Below are positions 39,447-47,343 of a stretch of DNA of 64,000 bases, piece by piece. The translations under genes were made by a program, and so were the position numbers. The notes beneath the pieces were generated by a model. That model did no database searches. It was not told the DNA's origin and worked only from the letters and a program-made list of their open reading frames with translations. Every line of letters starts with the position of its first letter. Within the stretch, counting starts at the first letter, position 1. The stretch comes from Streptomyces sp. ISL-12 (lineage in GTDB: Bacteria; Actinomycetota; Actinomycetes; Streptomycetales; Streptomycetaceae): positions 1 through 64,000 of the forward strand of contig NZ_JAGGOO010000028.1 in assembly GCF_018614415.1 (NCBI RefSeq). Reading direction: 5' to 3'.

Positions 39447-40436
39447 GTGCTCGCACCGCACGACGGTCCGCACGGCAGCGCGCAGGACCGCGCGCACGAC
39501 GGTCAGCTCGGCATCGGCGAACTGGCCGAGCGGGCGGGCGTCACCGTCAAGACCGTCCGCTTCTACTCCGACCGCGGCCTGCTGCCGGAGACCTCCCGCA
39601 CCTTGGGCGGCCACCGCCGCTACGGCCCCGAGGCCCTCGACCGGCTACGGCTGATCCGCTCCCTGCGCTCCCTCGGCCTCGGCGTCCCCGAGATCCGCCG
39701 CGTCCTCGACGAGGGGGACGAAGGCGACGCGGGCCGCGCGCTGGAGGACGCCGTCGCCGGACACCTGCGCGCCCTCGGCTCCCAGCTCACGGCGTTGCGC
39801 TGGCGGGAGGCGGCGCTGCGCCTGGTCCAGGAGTGCCCGCCGGACGAACGGGCCGACCGGCTCCGCCTGGTCGGCACGGTGACCGCCCCGCCGAGCACCG
39901 CACCGCTGGCCCGCTTCTGGCGTGCCTGGCTGCCGCCGCGCATGCCGTCCCGTTCCGTCACCGCCTTCCTGGAGGCGGCGGTGCCGCAGCCGCCCGATGA
40001 CCCGGCACCGGCGCAGGTACTGGCCTTCGCCCGGCTCAACGCCCTGACCACCGCCCCCTGTACGCCCTCCGCCCGGCCCCAGCCCGAGGCACACCGCGCG
40101 GTGGGCGCCCGCGGCGCGGCCGTCCTGTACGCGTCCCTGGCCGAGGCGTACGACCTGGCCGGGGTGCACCTGCGCCGGGACCACGCGCCGCGTCCGGGTG
40201 CGGCGCTGGACTGCTTCGTGAGCGCGTACACGGCCGCGTACGGCACCCGTGACACCCCCGGCTTCCGCCGCCTGCTGGCCGGGCAGCTCACGGCCGATCC
40301 GCGCATCGACCGCTACTGGGACCTGGTCACCGAGGTGATCACCGCACCGGGCGCCCGTCCGGAACCGACCCCGGGCTCCGCGCACGACTGGCTGCTCGCG
40401 GCACTGACCGGCCAAGCGGCCGGCACGGCTGCCTGA
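39447..40436 (+). CDS. MerR-family transcriptional regulator with large effector domain
   Basis: A 329-residue regulator. After a short His-rich N-terminus, a MerR winged-helix appears at about residues 21-90 (LGIGELAERAGVTVKTVRFY and GLLPETSRTLGGHRRYG, then RLRLIRSLRSLGLGVPEIRR). The C-terminal 200 residues form a helical effector region (QVLAFARLNAL; LAEAYDLAGVHLRR), longer than classical metal-sensing MerR proteins and lacking their Cys. This suggests an organic ligand. GTG start at 39447 follows GAGGGAGG. Confidence 0.92.
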   Translation: MLAPHDGPHGSAQDRAHDGQLGIGELAERAGVTVKTVRFYSDRGLLPETSRTLGGHRRYGPEALDRLRLIRSLRSLGLGVPEIRRVLDEGDEGDAGRALEDAVAGHLRALGSQLTALRWREAALRLVQECPPDERADRLRLVGTVTAPPSTAPLARFWRAWLPPRMPSRSVTAFLEAAVPQPPDDPAPAQVLAFARLNALTTAPCTPSARPQPEAHRAVGARGAAVLYASLAEAYDLAGVHLRRDHAPRPGAALDCFVSAYTAAYGTRDTPGFRRLLAGQLTADPRIDRYWDLVTEVITAPGARPEPTPGSAHDWLLAALTGQAAGTAA

Positions 40437-40459
40437 AATCCCGGGCGGCGCCGGGCGCC

Positions 40460-41065
40460 TCAGAACGAGGTCTCGCTCACCCGCGCCTGGTCGTGCGGCT
40501 CCGTCGTCGCCGTGATCTCCGAGCGGTGGCGGTCCGCCGAGAACGTCACCGTGAGCGTCTGCGGCGCGCTCTGGCGCGTACGCACCGTGAAGCCCTGGTC
40601 CGGCACGGCCGAGATCAGGCACACTCCGCCGGCGCCGAAGCGCACCGTGGCCTTCCCGCCCTCGGACGGCACCGTGTACACCCCGGACCCGCCCTCCTCG
40701 CACCCCGCCGCCGCACGCCCGCTCGCCTCCGGCTGCCGCGGCGGCGCGGTACGAGCGGTCGGTGCCGGCGTCGGCGTGGGCGTAGGGGTGGGGGAGGGCG
40801 CCGGAGTCGTCCACCGGGAGGTCCCGGCCGTCCGCGAAGGGGCCGTACCGGGCCGGTCCCGGCTCGGCGACGGACCGGGGGAGCGCGTCTGGCTCCGGTC
40901 GGGCGTGGGACCCGGCGACGCGGCCGGCTCTTGCGGCGCCGACTGCGCGACCGGCGCCGTCGGCCGGGTCGAACCCAGCACGAAGTGGATGGTGAGGATG
41001 ACGGCCGTCACGCTGGCCGCCGTGCAGCACAGCCAGAGCAGCAGGTAACGCAGGAGACGGGACAC
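40460..41065 (-). CDS. Membrane-anchored Pro/Thr-rich extracytoplasmic protein
   Basis: A 201-residue protein with one N-terminal membrane helix (LLRYLLLWLCCTAASVTAVI), a long Pro/Ser/Thr-rich linker (about 40-105) and a compact C-terminal domain containing two Cys (AAGCEEGG, GGVCLI) and several beta strands. It is divergent from the two-component genes with only 36 bp between starts, so it may be their target or a sensory partner. No recognised family. Confidence 0.75.
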   Translation of the reverse strand: MSRLLRYLLLWLCCTAASVTAVILTIHFVLGSTRPTAPVAQSAPQEPAASPGPTPDRSQTRSPGPSPSRDRPGTAPSRTAGTSRWTTPAPSPTPTPTPTPAPTARTAPPRQPEASGRAAAGCEEGGSGVYTVPSEGGKATVRFGAGGVCLISAVPDQGFTVRTRQSAPQTLTVTFSADRHRSEITATTEPHDQARVSETSF

Positions 41066-41101
41066 GACACCATGGTGACCGACCGGCTAACGTGCCTGCC
41101 C

Positions 41102-41791
41102 ATGGCCTCCGTACTTGTCGTCGAGGACGACCCCGTGATCCGGGCCGCCCTGATCGAGGTCCTCACCGGGCACGGCCACGCGGTGCGGACCGCGCACCAG
41201 GGCTTCGAGGGACTGCGCGAGATCACCCGGAACCCGCCGGACATCGTGGTGCTCGACCTCGGCCTGCCCGACGTCGACGGGCTCGACGTGCTGCGGATGA
41301 TCCGGGGGATCTCCCGCGTCCCGGTACTGGTCGCCACCGCCCGCGACGACGAGACCGAGATCATCCGGCTGCTCAACGCCGGGGCCGACGACTACCTGGT
41401 CAAGCCGTTCTCCGGCGGTCAGCTCGCAGCCCGCCTCGGCGCCGTACTGCGCCGGTCCGCGCCCCCCGACGTCCGGGCGGCGCAGGAGCGGACCCTCCAG
41501 GTCGCCGACCTGCGCGTGGACCGCACCGCCCGCACCGCGCACCTGGCGGGCCGGGAACTCCCCCTGACCCGCCGCGAGTTCGACTTGCTGGCCTACCTCG
41601 CCGCCCACGCCGACCAGGTGATGTCCCGGCAGCGCATCCTCACCGAGGTGTGGCGGCAGCCGTATCTGGAGGACCAGACGGTCGACGTCCACCTCTCCGC
41701 GCTCCGCCGGAAAATGGGCGAGAAGGCCCGCGAGCCGCGTCTGCTGCACACGGTCCGCGGCATCGGCATCAAGCTGGTCAGCGCGCCATGA
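41102..41791 (+). CDS. OmpR-family response regulator
   Basis: A 229-residue regulator. Receiver: VVEDDPVIRAALIE, phosphoacceptor Asp in VVLDLGLPD (about residue 51), ATARDDE, and Lys in YLVKPF. The winged-helix effector has RELPLTRREFDLLAYL, DQTVDVHLSALRRKMG and VRGIGIKL. Its stop overlaps the kinase start by 4 bp (ATGA). ATG 41102 is used; an in-frame upstream ATG at 41072 adds eleven residues outside the domain. Confidence 0.93.
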   Translation: MASVLVVEDDPVIRAALIEVLTGHGHAVRTAHQGFEGLREITRNPPDIVVLDLGLPDVDGLDVLRMIRGISRVPVLVATARDDETEIIRLLNAGADDYLVKPFSGGQLAARLGAVLRRSAPPDVRAAQERTLQVADLRVDRTARTAHLAGRELPLTRREFDLLAYLAAHADQVMSRQRILTEVWRQPYLEDQTVDVHLSALRRKMGEKAREPRLLHTVRGIGIKLVSAP

Positions 41792-43095
41792 GACGTGCCC
41801 TCGCCGGGATCGCCCTGGCGGTCACCTCGATGGTGGCGCTCTCCTTCCTCGTCCCGCTCGCCCTGCTGGTGCGGGAACAGGCCCGCGACCGGGCCACCAC
41901 CGTCGCCGAGCAACGCGCCGCGGCCGTGTCACCGGTGCTCGCCCTCACCACCCGGCGGGCCGACGTGCAGCAGGCCGTCGTCGAACTCGGCTCGGCCGAC
42001 CAGCTCGCCGTACGGCTGCCCGACGGCGGCCTGGTGGGGGCCCCGCACGCGCCCGAGGACGCGCTGGAGCGGGCCGTACGACGGCGCGAGACGCTCGCCC
42101 TGGACACGGCGGACGGCTGGGTCCACCTCCAGCCCGTCGTGCTGCCCCGCGACCGCGTCGCCGTGGTCGAGGCGTACGTGCCCGCCGCGGACCTGACCCG
42201 GGGCGTGGCCGCGTCCTGGGGCGTGATGGCCCTGCTGGCACTGGGGCTCGTCGGCGGCTCGGTGCTGGTCGCGGACCGGCTCGGCGCCCGCGTCGTCCGG
42301 TCCTCCCGGAGTCTGAAGCGGGCCTCCCTCGCCCTCGGCTCGGGCGATCTCCACGTCCGGGTGGAACCGGACGGCCCGCCCGAACTCCAGGAGGCGGGGG
42401 CGGCGTTCAACACCATGGCCGACCGGGTCGTCGACCTGCTCGCCGTCGAACGCGAACTGGTCGCCGACCTCTCGCACCGGCTGCGCACCCCACTGACCGC
42501 GCTCTACCTGGAGGCGGACCGGATGGGCGCCACCGAGAGCGCCCGCCGGGTCACCGAGGCCGCCGTGCGGCTGGAGACCGAACTCGACTCGATCATCACC
42601 GCGGCCCGTACGCCGCTGGCCGCCGCGCAGCCCGGCGGTGCCGCCACCGCCACCGCCAAGCCGTGCGACGTGAGCGAAGTGGTCGCCGCCCGGCTGGAGT
42701 TCTGGTCCGTCCTCGCCGCCCAGCAGGAGCGCCCCTGCGAGCGGTACCTCACCCCGCGCCCGACGCCCGTCCGCTTCGCCGAGGACGACCTCGCGGCCGT
42801 GATCGACGCCCTGATCGGCAACGTCTTCCGGCACACCGCGCAGGGCACCGCCTTCGCCGTACGGGTGGAACGGGAGCGGCGGCACGTCCTGCTCACCGTC
42901 GACGACGCCGGCCCGGGCGTCGCGGACCCCGGGGCGGCGCTCACCCGGGGCGTCAGCGTGACCGGTTCCACGGGGCTCGGCCTGGACATCGTGGGGCGGG
43001 CCGCCCGCGCCACGGACGGGGAGCTGACGATCGGCCGGGCACCGCTGGGCGGCGCGCGGGTACGGGTGTCGCTCGCCCTGGTGGGCGGGGGCTGA
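41788..43095 (+). CDS. Sensor histidine kinase
   Basis: A 435-residue membrane kinase. Two helices (about 5-28 and about 145-167) flank an extracytoplasmic sensor of some 115 residues. HAMP follows (SLKRASLALGSGDLHVRVE), then H-box VADLSHRLRTPLTAL, N-box DALIGNVFRH and G-boxes DDAGPGVADPG and STGLGLDIV. The HAMP, H and G boxes are intact. It is the cognate kinase of the overlapping response regulator. Confidence 0.93.
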   Translation: MRRALAGIALAVTSMVALSFLVPLALLVREQARDRATTVAEQRAAAVSPVLALTTRRADVQQAVVELGSADQLAVRLPDGGLVGAPHAPEDALERAVRRRETLALDTADGWVHLQPVVLPRDRVAVVEAYVPAADLTRGVAASWGVMALLALGLVGGSVLVADRLGARVVRSSRSLKRASLALGSGDLHVRVEPDGPPELQEAGAAFNTMADRVVDLLAVERELVADLSHRLRTPLTALYLEADRMGATESARRVTEAAVRLETELDSIITAARTPLAAAQPGGAATATAKPCDVSEVVAARLEFWSVLAAQQERPCERYLTPRPTPVRFAEDDLAAVIDALIGNVFRHTAQGTAFAVRVERERRHVLLTVDDAGPGVADPGAALTRGVSVTGSTGLGLDIVGRAARATDGELTIGRAPLGGARVRVSLALVGGG

Positions 43096-43107
43096 GGAGG
43101 CTCCGGG

Positions 43108-43971
43108 TCAGCGGCCGGTGCCGAAGTCCTGCGTCCACCAGGGGCCGCCGTCACCGGCGTGGACGCCGATGCCTATCTCCTCGAAGTCGCAGTTGAGTAT
43201 GTTCGCGCGGTGACCGGAGCTGTTCATCCAGGCGTCCATCACGGCCTCGGCGTCGGCCTGGCCGCGCGCTATGTTCTCGCCCAGCGCCGCCCACTGGTAT
43301 CCGGCCGCCTCGACGCGGGAGGCCATCGTGGAGCCGTCGGGACCGGTGTGGGACATCACGCCGCTCGCGGCCATCACGTCGCTGTAGTCGTCCGCGGCCC
43401 GGGTCAGCCGGGCGTTCTCGGTGAGCGGGGAGCAACCGGCCGCCGTACGTTCCTCGTTGACCAGCGCGAGGACCCGCGCCTCGGGACCGCCGGAGACGGA
43501 CGTGGTGCCCGCCCCCGTGTCCGCGTCCGACCCCGAACCCGAGTCCGAACCCGTGTCGCCGCTGTCACCACTGCCGGACGACTGGCCGCCGGCGCCGCCC
43601 GTCGCCGCCCGGGAGGACGTCTCGGCGGCGGGCTCGGCCGTCCTGGCCGGGCTCGCCTTCTTCTTCGCCGCGGAGGGGGTGGCGCTCTTGCTGGGCGAGG
43701 GCGAGGGGCTCACCGAGGCGCTCGCGGTGGCCGACGGTGACGCGGAGGACGACGTGCTCGTCGGCTCCACGGTGCCGGTCGAGTCATCGGCGGCGCTCGA
43801 GGCGACGTGGTCCGACCGTCCGTCGTCCTCGCCCCCGACGGCCGCCAGCGTGATCCCGACGCCGGCCGTGACGGTGACGGCGCCGAGCACCAGAGCGGTG
43901 CCGCGTGCCCGTCGTCCCCCGGACGGGCGGGCGTGGGAGCGGGACGGACGGACGGCTCGGCGGGAACCCAT
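43108..43971 (-). CDS. Membrane-anchored CAP/SCP-domain protein
   Basis: A 287-residue protein with a basic N-terminus, one membrane helix (GTALVLGAVTVTAGVGITLAA), a long Ser/Thr/Pro then Gly/Ser/Asp linker (about 60-165) and a C-terminal CAP domain. The CAP motifs are VLALVNEERTAAGCSPL, MAASGVMSHTGPDG, LGENIARGQ, SSGHRANILNCDFEEIG and WWTQDFG; the SHTG and GEN residues of the cleft are present. The family is extracellular and common in sporulating bacteria; activity is not settled. An upstream ATG (44106) precedes non-protein-like sequence. Confidence 0.88.
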   Translation of the reverse strand: MGSRRAVRPSRSHARPSGGRRARGTALVLGAVTVTAGVGITLAAVGGEDDGRSDHVASSAADDSTGTVEPTSTSSSASPSATASASVSPSPSPSKSATPSAAKKKASPARTAEPAAETSSRAATGGAGGQSSGSGDSGDTGSDSGSGSDADTGAGTTSVSGGPEARVLALVNEERTAAGCSPLTENARLTRAADDYSDVMAASGVMSHTGPDGSTMASRVEAAGYQWAALGENIARGQADAEAVMDAWMNSSGHRANILNCDFEEIGIGVHAGDGGPWWTQDFGTGR

Positions 43972-44147
43972 GCGCAGTGCACCTCGGCTGGTCGATCGGC
44001 GGACAGGGCCCGGTGGACGCGACCGCGTCCACCGGGACTGTGTGGGGGGATGCCGAGAGCCTAGGGCGGGCCCGGTACGGACACGGGCCCCGGAGGCCAA
44101 CTTCAAAAATCCTTAAGGAAGCGACCAGACTCCCTTGAGGAACCGGG

Positions 44148-44195
44148 CCCGGACCAGGACCCGGACCATGACTCGGACCTCGCCCCGGACCGGGA
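44148..44195. repeat. Four tandem 12-bp repeats
   Basis: Units CCCGGACCAGGA, CCCGGACCATGA, CTCGGACCTCGC and CCCGGACCGGGA start at 44148, 44160, 44172 and 44184. They lie just downstream of the lamin-tail gene on the minus strand. They form no strong hairpin. Confidence 0.7.
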
Positions 44196-44206
44196 CACCA
44201 GCCGCG

Positions 44207-44710
44207 TCAGCCGTGGTAGGTGATGTAGCCGTTGCCGTCCCGGTCATCGGCCTTCTTGGTGTACGAGTGGACGTCGGCCCGGCTGCCGGTGGGCTTGACC
44301 AGGTAGATCGTGTCCTTGTCGTTGTTCCACATGAAGTTGCAGTTCTGCCGGTAGACGACGTTCTTGGCGTCGGAGTCGGTGCCGCGCCCGCCGCGCAGCT
44401 TCACGGAGTCGCCGGGCTCCAGCTTGTGACTCGTCTTGAACGTGAACTTGTTGCCCGCGGCGTCCTTGACCAGGTACCCCTTCAGGTTCACGGTCTTCGT
44501 GCGCGAGTAGTTCTTGATCGTCAGGTACTCGTTCTTCGTGTTGCCCCCGGAGCATTTGTTGGAGTCCTTGCCGGGAGCGTCGTACTGGATCCCCTTGACC
44601 TTCAGCGCCGAGGAGTACTCGGCCGCCTGGGCCGGTACGGCGGCGGCGAGGCCCAGGGTGCCGGCCGCGGCGACGGCGGCGGTGGCTGTCAGGGCAGGGC
44701 GTATACGCAT
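44207..44710 (-). CDS. Secreted lamin-tail-domain (LTD) protein
   Basis: A 167-residue exported protein. MRIRPALTA and a hydrophobic Ala-rich core with AQAAE cleavage form a Sec signal. The mature part is an Ig-like LTD domain: NEYLTIKNYSRTKTVNLKGY, LVKDAAGNKFTF, and GDSVKLRGGRGTD, with two Cys (NKCSGG, RQNCNF). LTD domains in secreted bacterial proteins are thought to bind cell-surface or DNA partners. It is a single-gene unit. Function unknown. Confidence 0.87.
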   Translation of the reverse strand: MRIRPALTATAAVAAAGTLGLAAAVPAQAAEYSSALKVKGIQYDAPGKDSNKCSGGNTKNEYLTIKNYSRTKTVNLKGYLVKDAAGNKFTFKTSHKLEPGDSVKLRGGRGTDSDAKNVVYRQNCNFMWNNDKDTIYLVKPTGSRADVHSYTKKADDRDGNGYITYHG

Positions 44711-44811
44711 GAGGAAATCCCCCCTCAGTGGAGCGAACGGAACGACCGGAGCATACCGAGGGGGTGAAGCGGAGTTGACGGAGAGGTGGAGAAAGTGTGT
44801 GCCGCGTCCGC

Positions 44812-45453
44812 TCAGACGGCGAACTCGGTCGGCGGCAGGCCGAGGGCGGTGCACGCCTCGCGGACGGCCTGCTGCTCGGCCGGTTCGAAGACGCCGTCCG
44901 CCCCGGCGACCACGATGCCGGTCTGGATGACCGCGCGGGCCTCGGCGGGCTTCTTGGCGGCCTTGGCGATCACCTGGAGAGCCTCCGCCTTGCCCGCGTG
45001 GAAGTCGGTGAGCAGCCGGTCCACATGCTGGTTGAACCGCTGGCGGAGCTGGTCGGCGGGGAAGTTCTGCAGCACGTCGTTGGTGACGATCAGCTCCTCC
45101 ACCCGCTGCCGCTCGGCCGGCTCCACCTGTCCGTCCGCCGCGGCCACCAGCGCGCACATCGCCATGCTCGCGTCCCGGTAGGCACCGCTCTTCAGCTCCG
45201 TCTTGACCGACGCCAGCTGCGTCTTGAACAGACCGATCAGCTGCGCCTTGGTGCCGCCGGAGGACGACCCCGAGCCGTGACCCTGACCCTGGCCGTGAGC
45301 ACCGTAGGCGCCCTGACCCTGCCCCTGACCACCGTACGGGCTCTGCCCCTGACCGCCGTACGGGCTCTGCCCCTGCCCGTGCCCACTGCCCGTGCCGCGC
45401 GCGCTCTGGGACTGCTGGAGGTTCTTGGCCTGGTCCTTGATCCGGTCCCACAT
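44812..45453 (-). CDS. TerB-family protein with Gly/Gln-rich repeat
   Basis: A 213-residue protein. Residues about 20-60 form a Gly/Gln/Tyr-rich low-complexity tract (GQGQSPYGGQ repeated). The C-terminal about 140 residues are a helical TerB domain: AMCALVAAADGQVEPAERQR, then IVVAGADGVFEPAEQQAV, two copies of the A-D-G-x-x-x-x-E-x acidic signature. TerB proteins belong to the tellurite-resistance/stress system; no other ter gene is adjacent. ATG 45453 (MWDRIKDQ) is preferred over a GTG at 45468. Divergent from Spo0M. Confidence 0.87.
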   Translation of the reverse strand: MWDRIKDQAKNLQQSQSARGTGSGHGQGQSPYGGQGQSPYGGQGQGQGAYGAHGQGQGHGSGSSSGGTKAQLIGLFKTQLASVKTELKSGAYRDASMAMCALVAAADGQVEPAERQRVEELIVTNDVLQNFPADQLRQRFNQHVDRLLTDFHAGKAEALQVIAKAAKKPAEARAVIQTGIVVAGADGVFEPAEQQAVREACTALGLPPTEFAV

Positions 45454-45703
45454 CGCCACTGGTGCCACCTTCTGCCGCTGTCGTGTACGTCTGCTGTCGC
45501 ACGAGGTCCGCTGTTCGTACGAGGCCTGCTGTGCGCCTGCCGTCGAGCACGCTACTGCGTGCCCACCCGGTCAAACGTCTCCGGACGGCACGCGGTTCCC
45601 GTGGGCAAAGGAAAAGCAAAACCGCCGGCGTTCCTCCACGGCGACGGCCGACCGGGACACGGGCCCAACTCGCGTGCCGGCGAACGCCCTTCTGCCTCTA
45701 CTC

Positions 45704-45721
45704 TTCTACATGCACGTAGAA
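45704..45721. promoter_or_regulatory. 18-bp inverted repeat upstream of spo0M
   Basis: TTCTAC (45704-45709) and GTAGAA (45716-45721) are perfect arms around ATGCAC. It lies 32-49 bp before the Spo0M start, in an AT-enriched patch that also holds a TACTCT-like -10. It may be an operator. Confidence 0.5.
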
Positions 45722-45752
45722 ACACCTGTCTCATGAAGGAGTGGACGCCACG

Positions 45753-46745
45753 ATGGTGTTCAAACGACTGCTCGGCTCGCTCGGCGTGGGCGGACCCACG
45801 GTCGACACGGTCCTCGCCCCGGGCGCGGCCCGTCCCGGTGCGGCGCTCACCGGCGAGGTCCGGCTCAAGGGCGGCACCGCCGACTTCGATGTCGAGCACA
45901 TCGCGCTGGAACTGGTGGCCAGGGTCGAGGCCGAGCACGCCGAGGGCGAGAGCGAGGGCGCGGTCGTCTTCGACCGGTTCCTCGTCGGCGGCGGATTCCG
46001 GCTCGCCGAGGGCGAGGAGCGTGCCGTGCCGTTCAGCGTGCCGCTGCCGTGGGAGACCCCGGTCACCGAGCTGTACGGGCAGGGCCTGGGCATCGTGCTC
46101 GGCGTGCGCACCGAACTGTCGGTGGCGGGCGCCCGTGACAAGGGCGACCTGGACCAGCTCACCGTGGCACCGCTGCCCGCCCAGGAGGCGGTCCTGGAGG
46201 CGCTCGGCCAGCTCGGCTTCGGCTTCCGCTCCGCCGACCTGGAGTACGGCCGGATCGGCGGCACCGGGCAGCAGTTGCCGTTCTACCAGGAGATCGAGCT
46301 GGTCCCGGCCCCGCAGTACGCCCACCAGGTCAACGAGATCGAGCTGACCTTCCTCGCCCACCCCGGCGGCCTGGAGGTCGTCCTGGAGGCCGACAAGCGC
46401 GGCGGGTTCTTCACCGAGGGGCACGACGCCCTCACCCGCTTCACCGTCGGCCACCACGACGTCCGCGACTGGAACGCCGAGGTCGACGGCTGGATCCGGG
46501 AGCTGATCGACCACCGGGCCTCCTACGGTTCGCACGCCTCGTACGGGCACCACGGCCACGAGGAGCACCACGGCGGCCACCACGACGGTCACCACTCCGG
46601 CCCGGGCATCGGCACCGCCGTCGCCGCCGGTGCCGCGGGCGTGGCCGTGGGCGTCGTCGGTGGGATGGTCGCGGCCGAAGTGGTCGACGAGGTCGGCGAC
46701 TTCTTCGAGGGCGACGACGAAGGGGACGAGGAGGACGAGGGCTGA
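45753..46745 (+). CDS. spo0M: Spo0M-family sporulation-control protein
   Basis: A 330-residue arrestin-fold protein of the Spo0M family. MVFKRLLGSLGVGGPTVDTV is the characteristic N-terminus. The core has GEVRLKGGTADFDVEHIALEL and VPFSVPLPWETPVTE. Spo0M affects development and cell-envelope stress in Bacillus and Streptomyces. The C-terminus adds a His-rich tract (HHGHEEHHGGHHDGHH), a Gly/Ala/Val helix with a GxxxG-like pattern, and an acidic tail. ATG 45753 is chosen because AAGGAG lies 11 bp upstream; a GTG at 45741 overlaps it. Confidence 0.9.
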   Translation: MVFKRLLGSLGVGGPTVDTVLAPGAARPGAALTGEVRLKGGTADFDVEHIALELVARVEAEHAEGESEGAVVFDRFLVGGGFRLAEGEERAVPFSVPLPWETPVTELYGQGLGIVLGVRTELSVAGARDKGDLDQLTVAPLPAQEAVLEALGQLGFGFRSADLEYGRIGGTGQQLPFYQEIELVPAPQYAHQVNEIELTFLAHPGGLEVVLEADKRGGFFTEGHDALTRFTVGHHDVRDWNAEVDGWIRELIDHRASYGSHASYGHHGHEEHHGGHHDGHHSGPGIGTAVAAGAAGVAVGVVGGMVAAEVVDEVGDFFEGDDEGDEEDEG

Positions 46746-46780
46746 GCCCACCGGCCGGCGACGGACGGAACGCAGGAACT

Positions 46781-46821
46781 GAAGGGCGCTCGGGTGCCCC
46801 TTTACGCACGGGGCGCCCTTC
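46781..46821 (+). terminator. Hairpin terminator after spo0M
   Basis: GAAGGGCGC (46781-46789) pairs with GCGCCCTTC (46813-46821). The stem is 9 bp (10 with the outer T-A pair) with a 23-nt loop. It begins 36 bp after the spo0M stop and no T run follows. Confidence 0.6.
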
Positions 46822-46929
46822 ACCCTGAGCGCGACATGGGGCGCCCGAACGCACGTGGCTCGCACGGCAGTTGGCGGAGCGCCCCTGACGTGCTCCGGCT
46901 GCCCCGGGGTCTCTCCTGAACCGGCGCTT

Positions 46930-46944
46930 ACCGTTCGGAACGGT
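46930..46944. promoter_or_regulatory. Perfect 15-bp palindrome upstream of the ACP operon
   Basis: ACCGTTCGGAACGGT has perfect 7-bp arms around one base. It lies 120 bp upstream of the ACP start, a position suited to a repressor or activator of the ACP-ketosynthase-acyltransferase operon. No dedicated regulator gene is next to it. Confidence 0.6.
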
Positions 46945-47064
46945 CGGAAAGGCTGTCGGCGTGCATCCGGCGGACGCCGGTGCCGTGTCGGAGCGCTCGG
47001 GACGGACGGTGCCCACCGGTCCGTTCCCGGGCGCGCCGCACGCCACGACCAAGGAGGACCTCCC

Positions 47065-47343
47065 ATGCCGCCCACAGCCGACGACCGCGAGCTCTTCGAC
47101 GAACTGCGTGAACTGATGGCCGCCACCGTCGAGGACGTGTCCGTCGAGGAAGTCGGCCTCGACAGCGACCTGAAGGACGACCTCGGTGTCGACTCGCTGG
47201 CCCTGCTGGAACTGATCGCCGCGATCGAGGACCGCTGGCAGGTCCAGGTCCCGATGGACGACGCGGCGCAACTGACCACGGTCCGCGAGATCGTTGACCA
47301 CCTCCTCTCCGTGGTCCCCGCCCCGGCCGGTGGCGCCGCGTGA
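47065..47343 (+). CDS. Acyl carrier protein
   Basis: A 92-residue ACP. The phosphopantetheine attachment Ser is in LGVDSLALLELIAAIEDR (GVDSL near residue 49-53). Helices 1-4 and acidic surface residues fit the family, with an extended Ala/Pro tail. AAGGAGG precedes the ATG. The stop overlaps the ketosynthase GTG by 4 bp. It carries the growing chain for the two downstream enzymes. Confidence 0.94.
   Translation: MPPTADDRELFDELRELMAATVEDVSVEEVGLDSDLKDDLGVDSLALLELIAAIEDRWQVQVPMDDAAQLTTVREIVDHLLSVVPAPAGGAA

Larger units (their letters stand above)
46746..47064. other. Intergenic region, spo0M to ACP operon
   Basis: These 319 bp contain the spo0M terminator (46781-46821) and the palindromic operator candidate (46930-46944). 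The rest holds the ACP leader, with AAGGAGG at 47051-47057. No further gene is supported. Confidence 0.6.
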
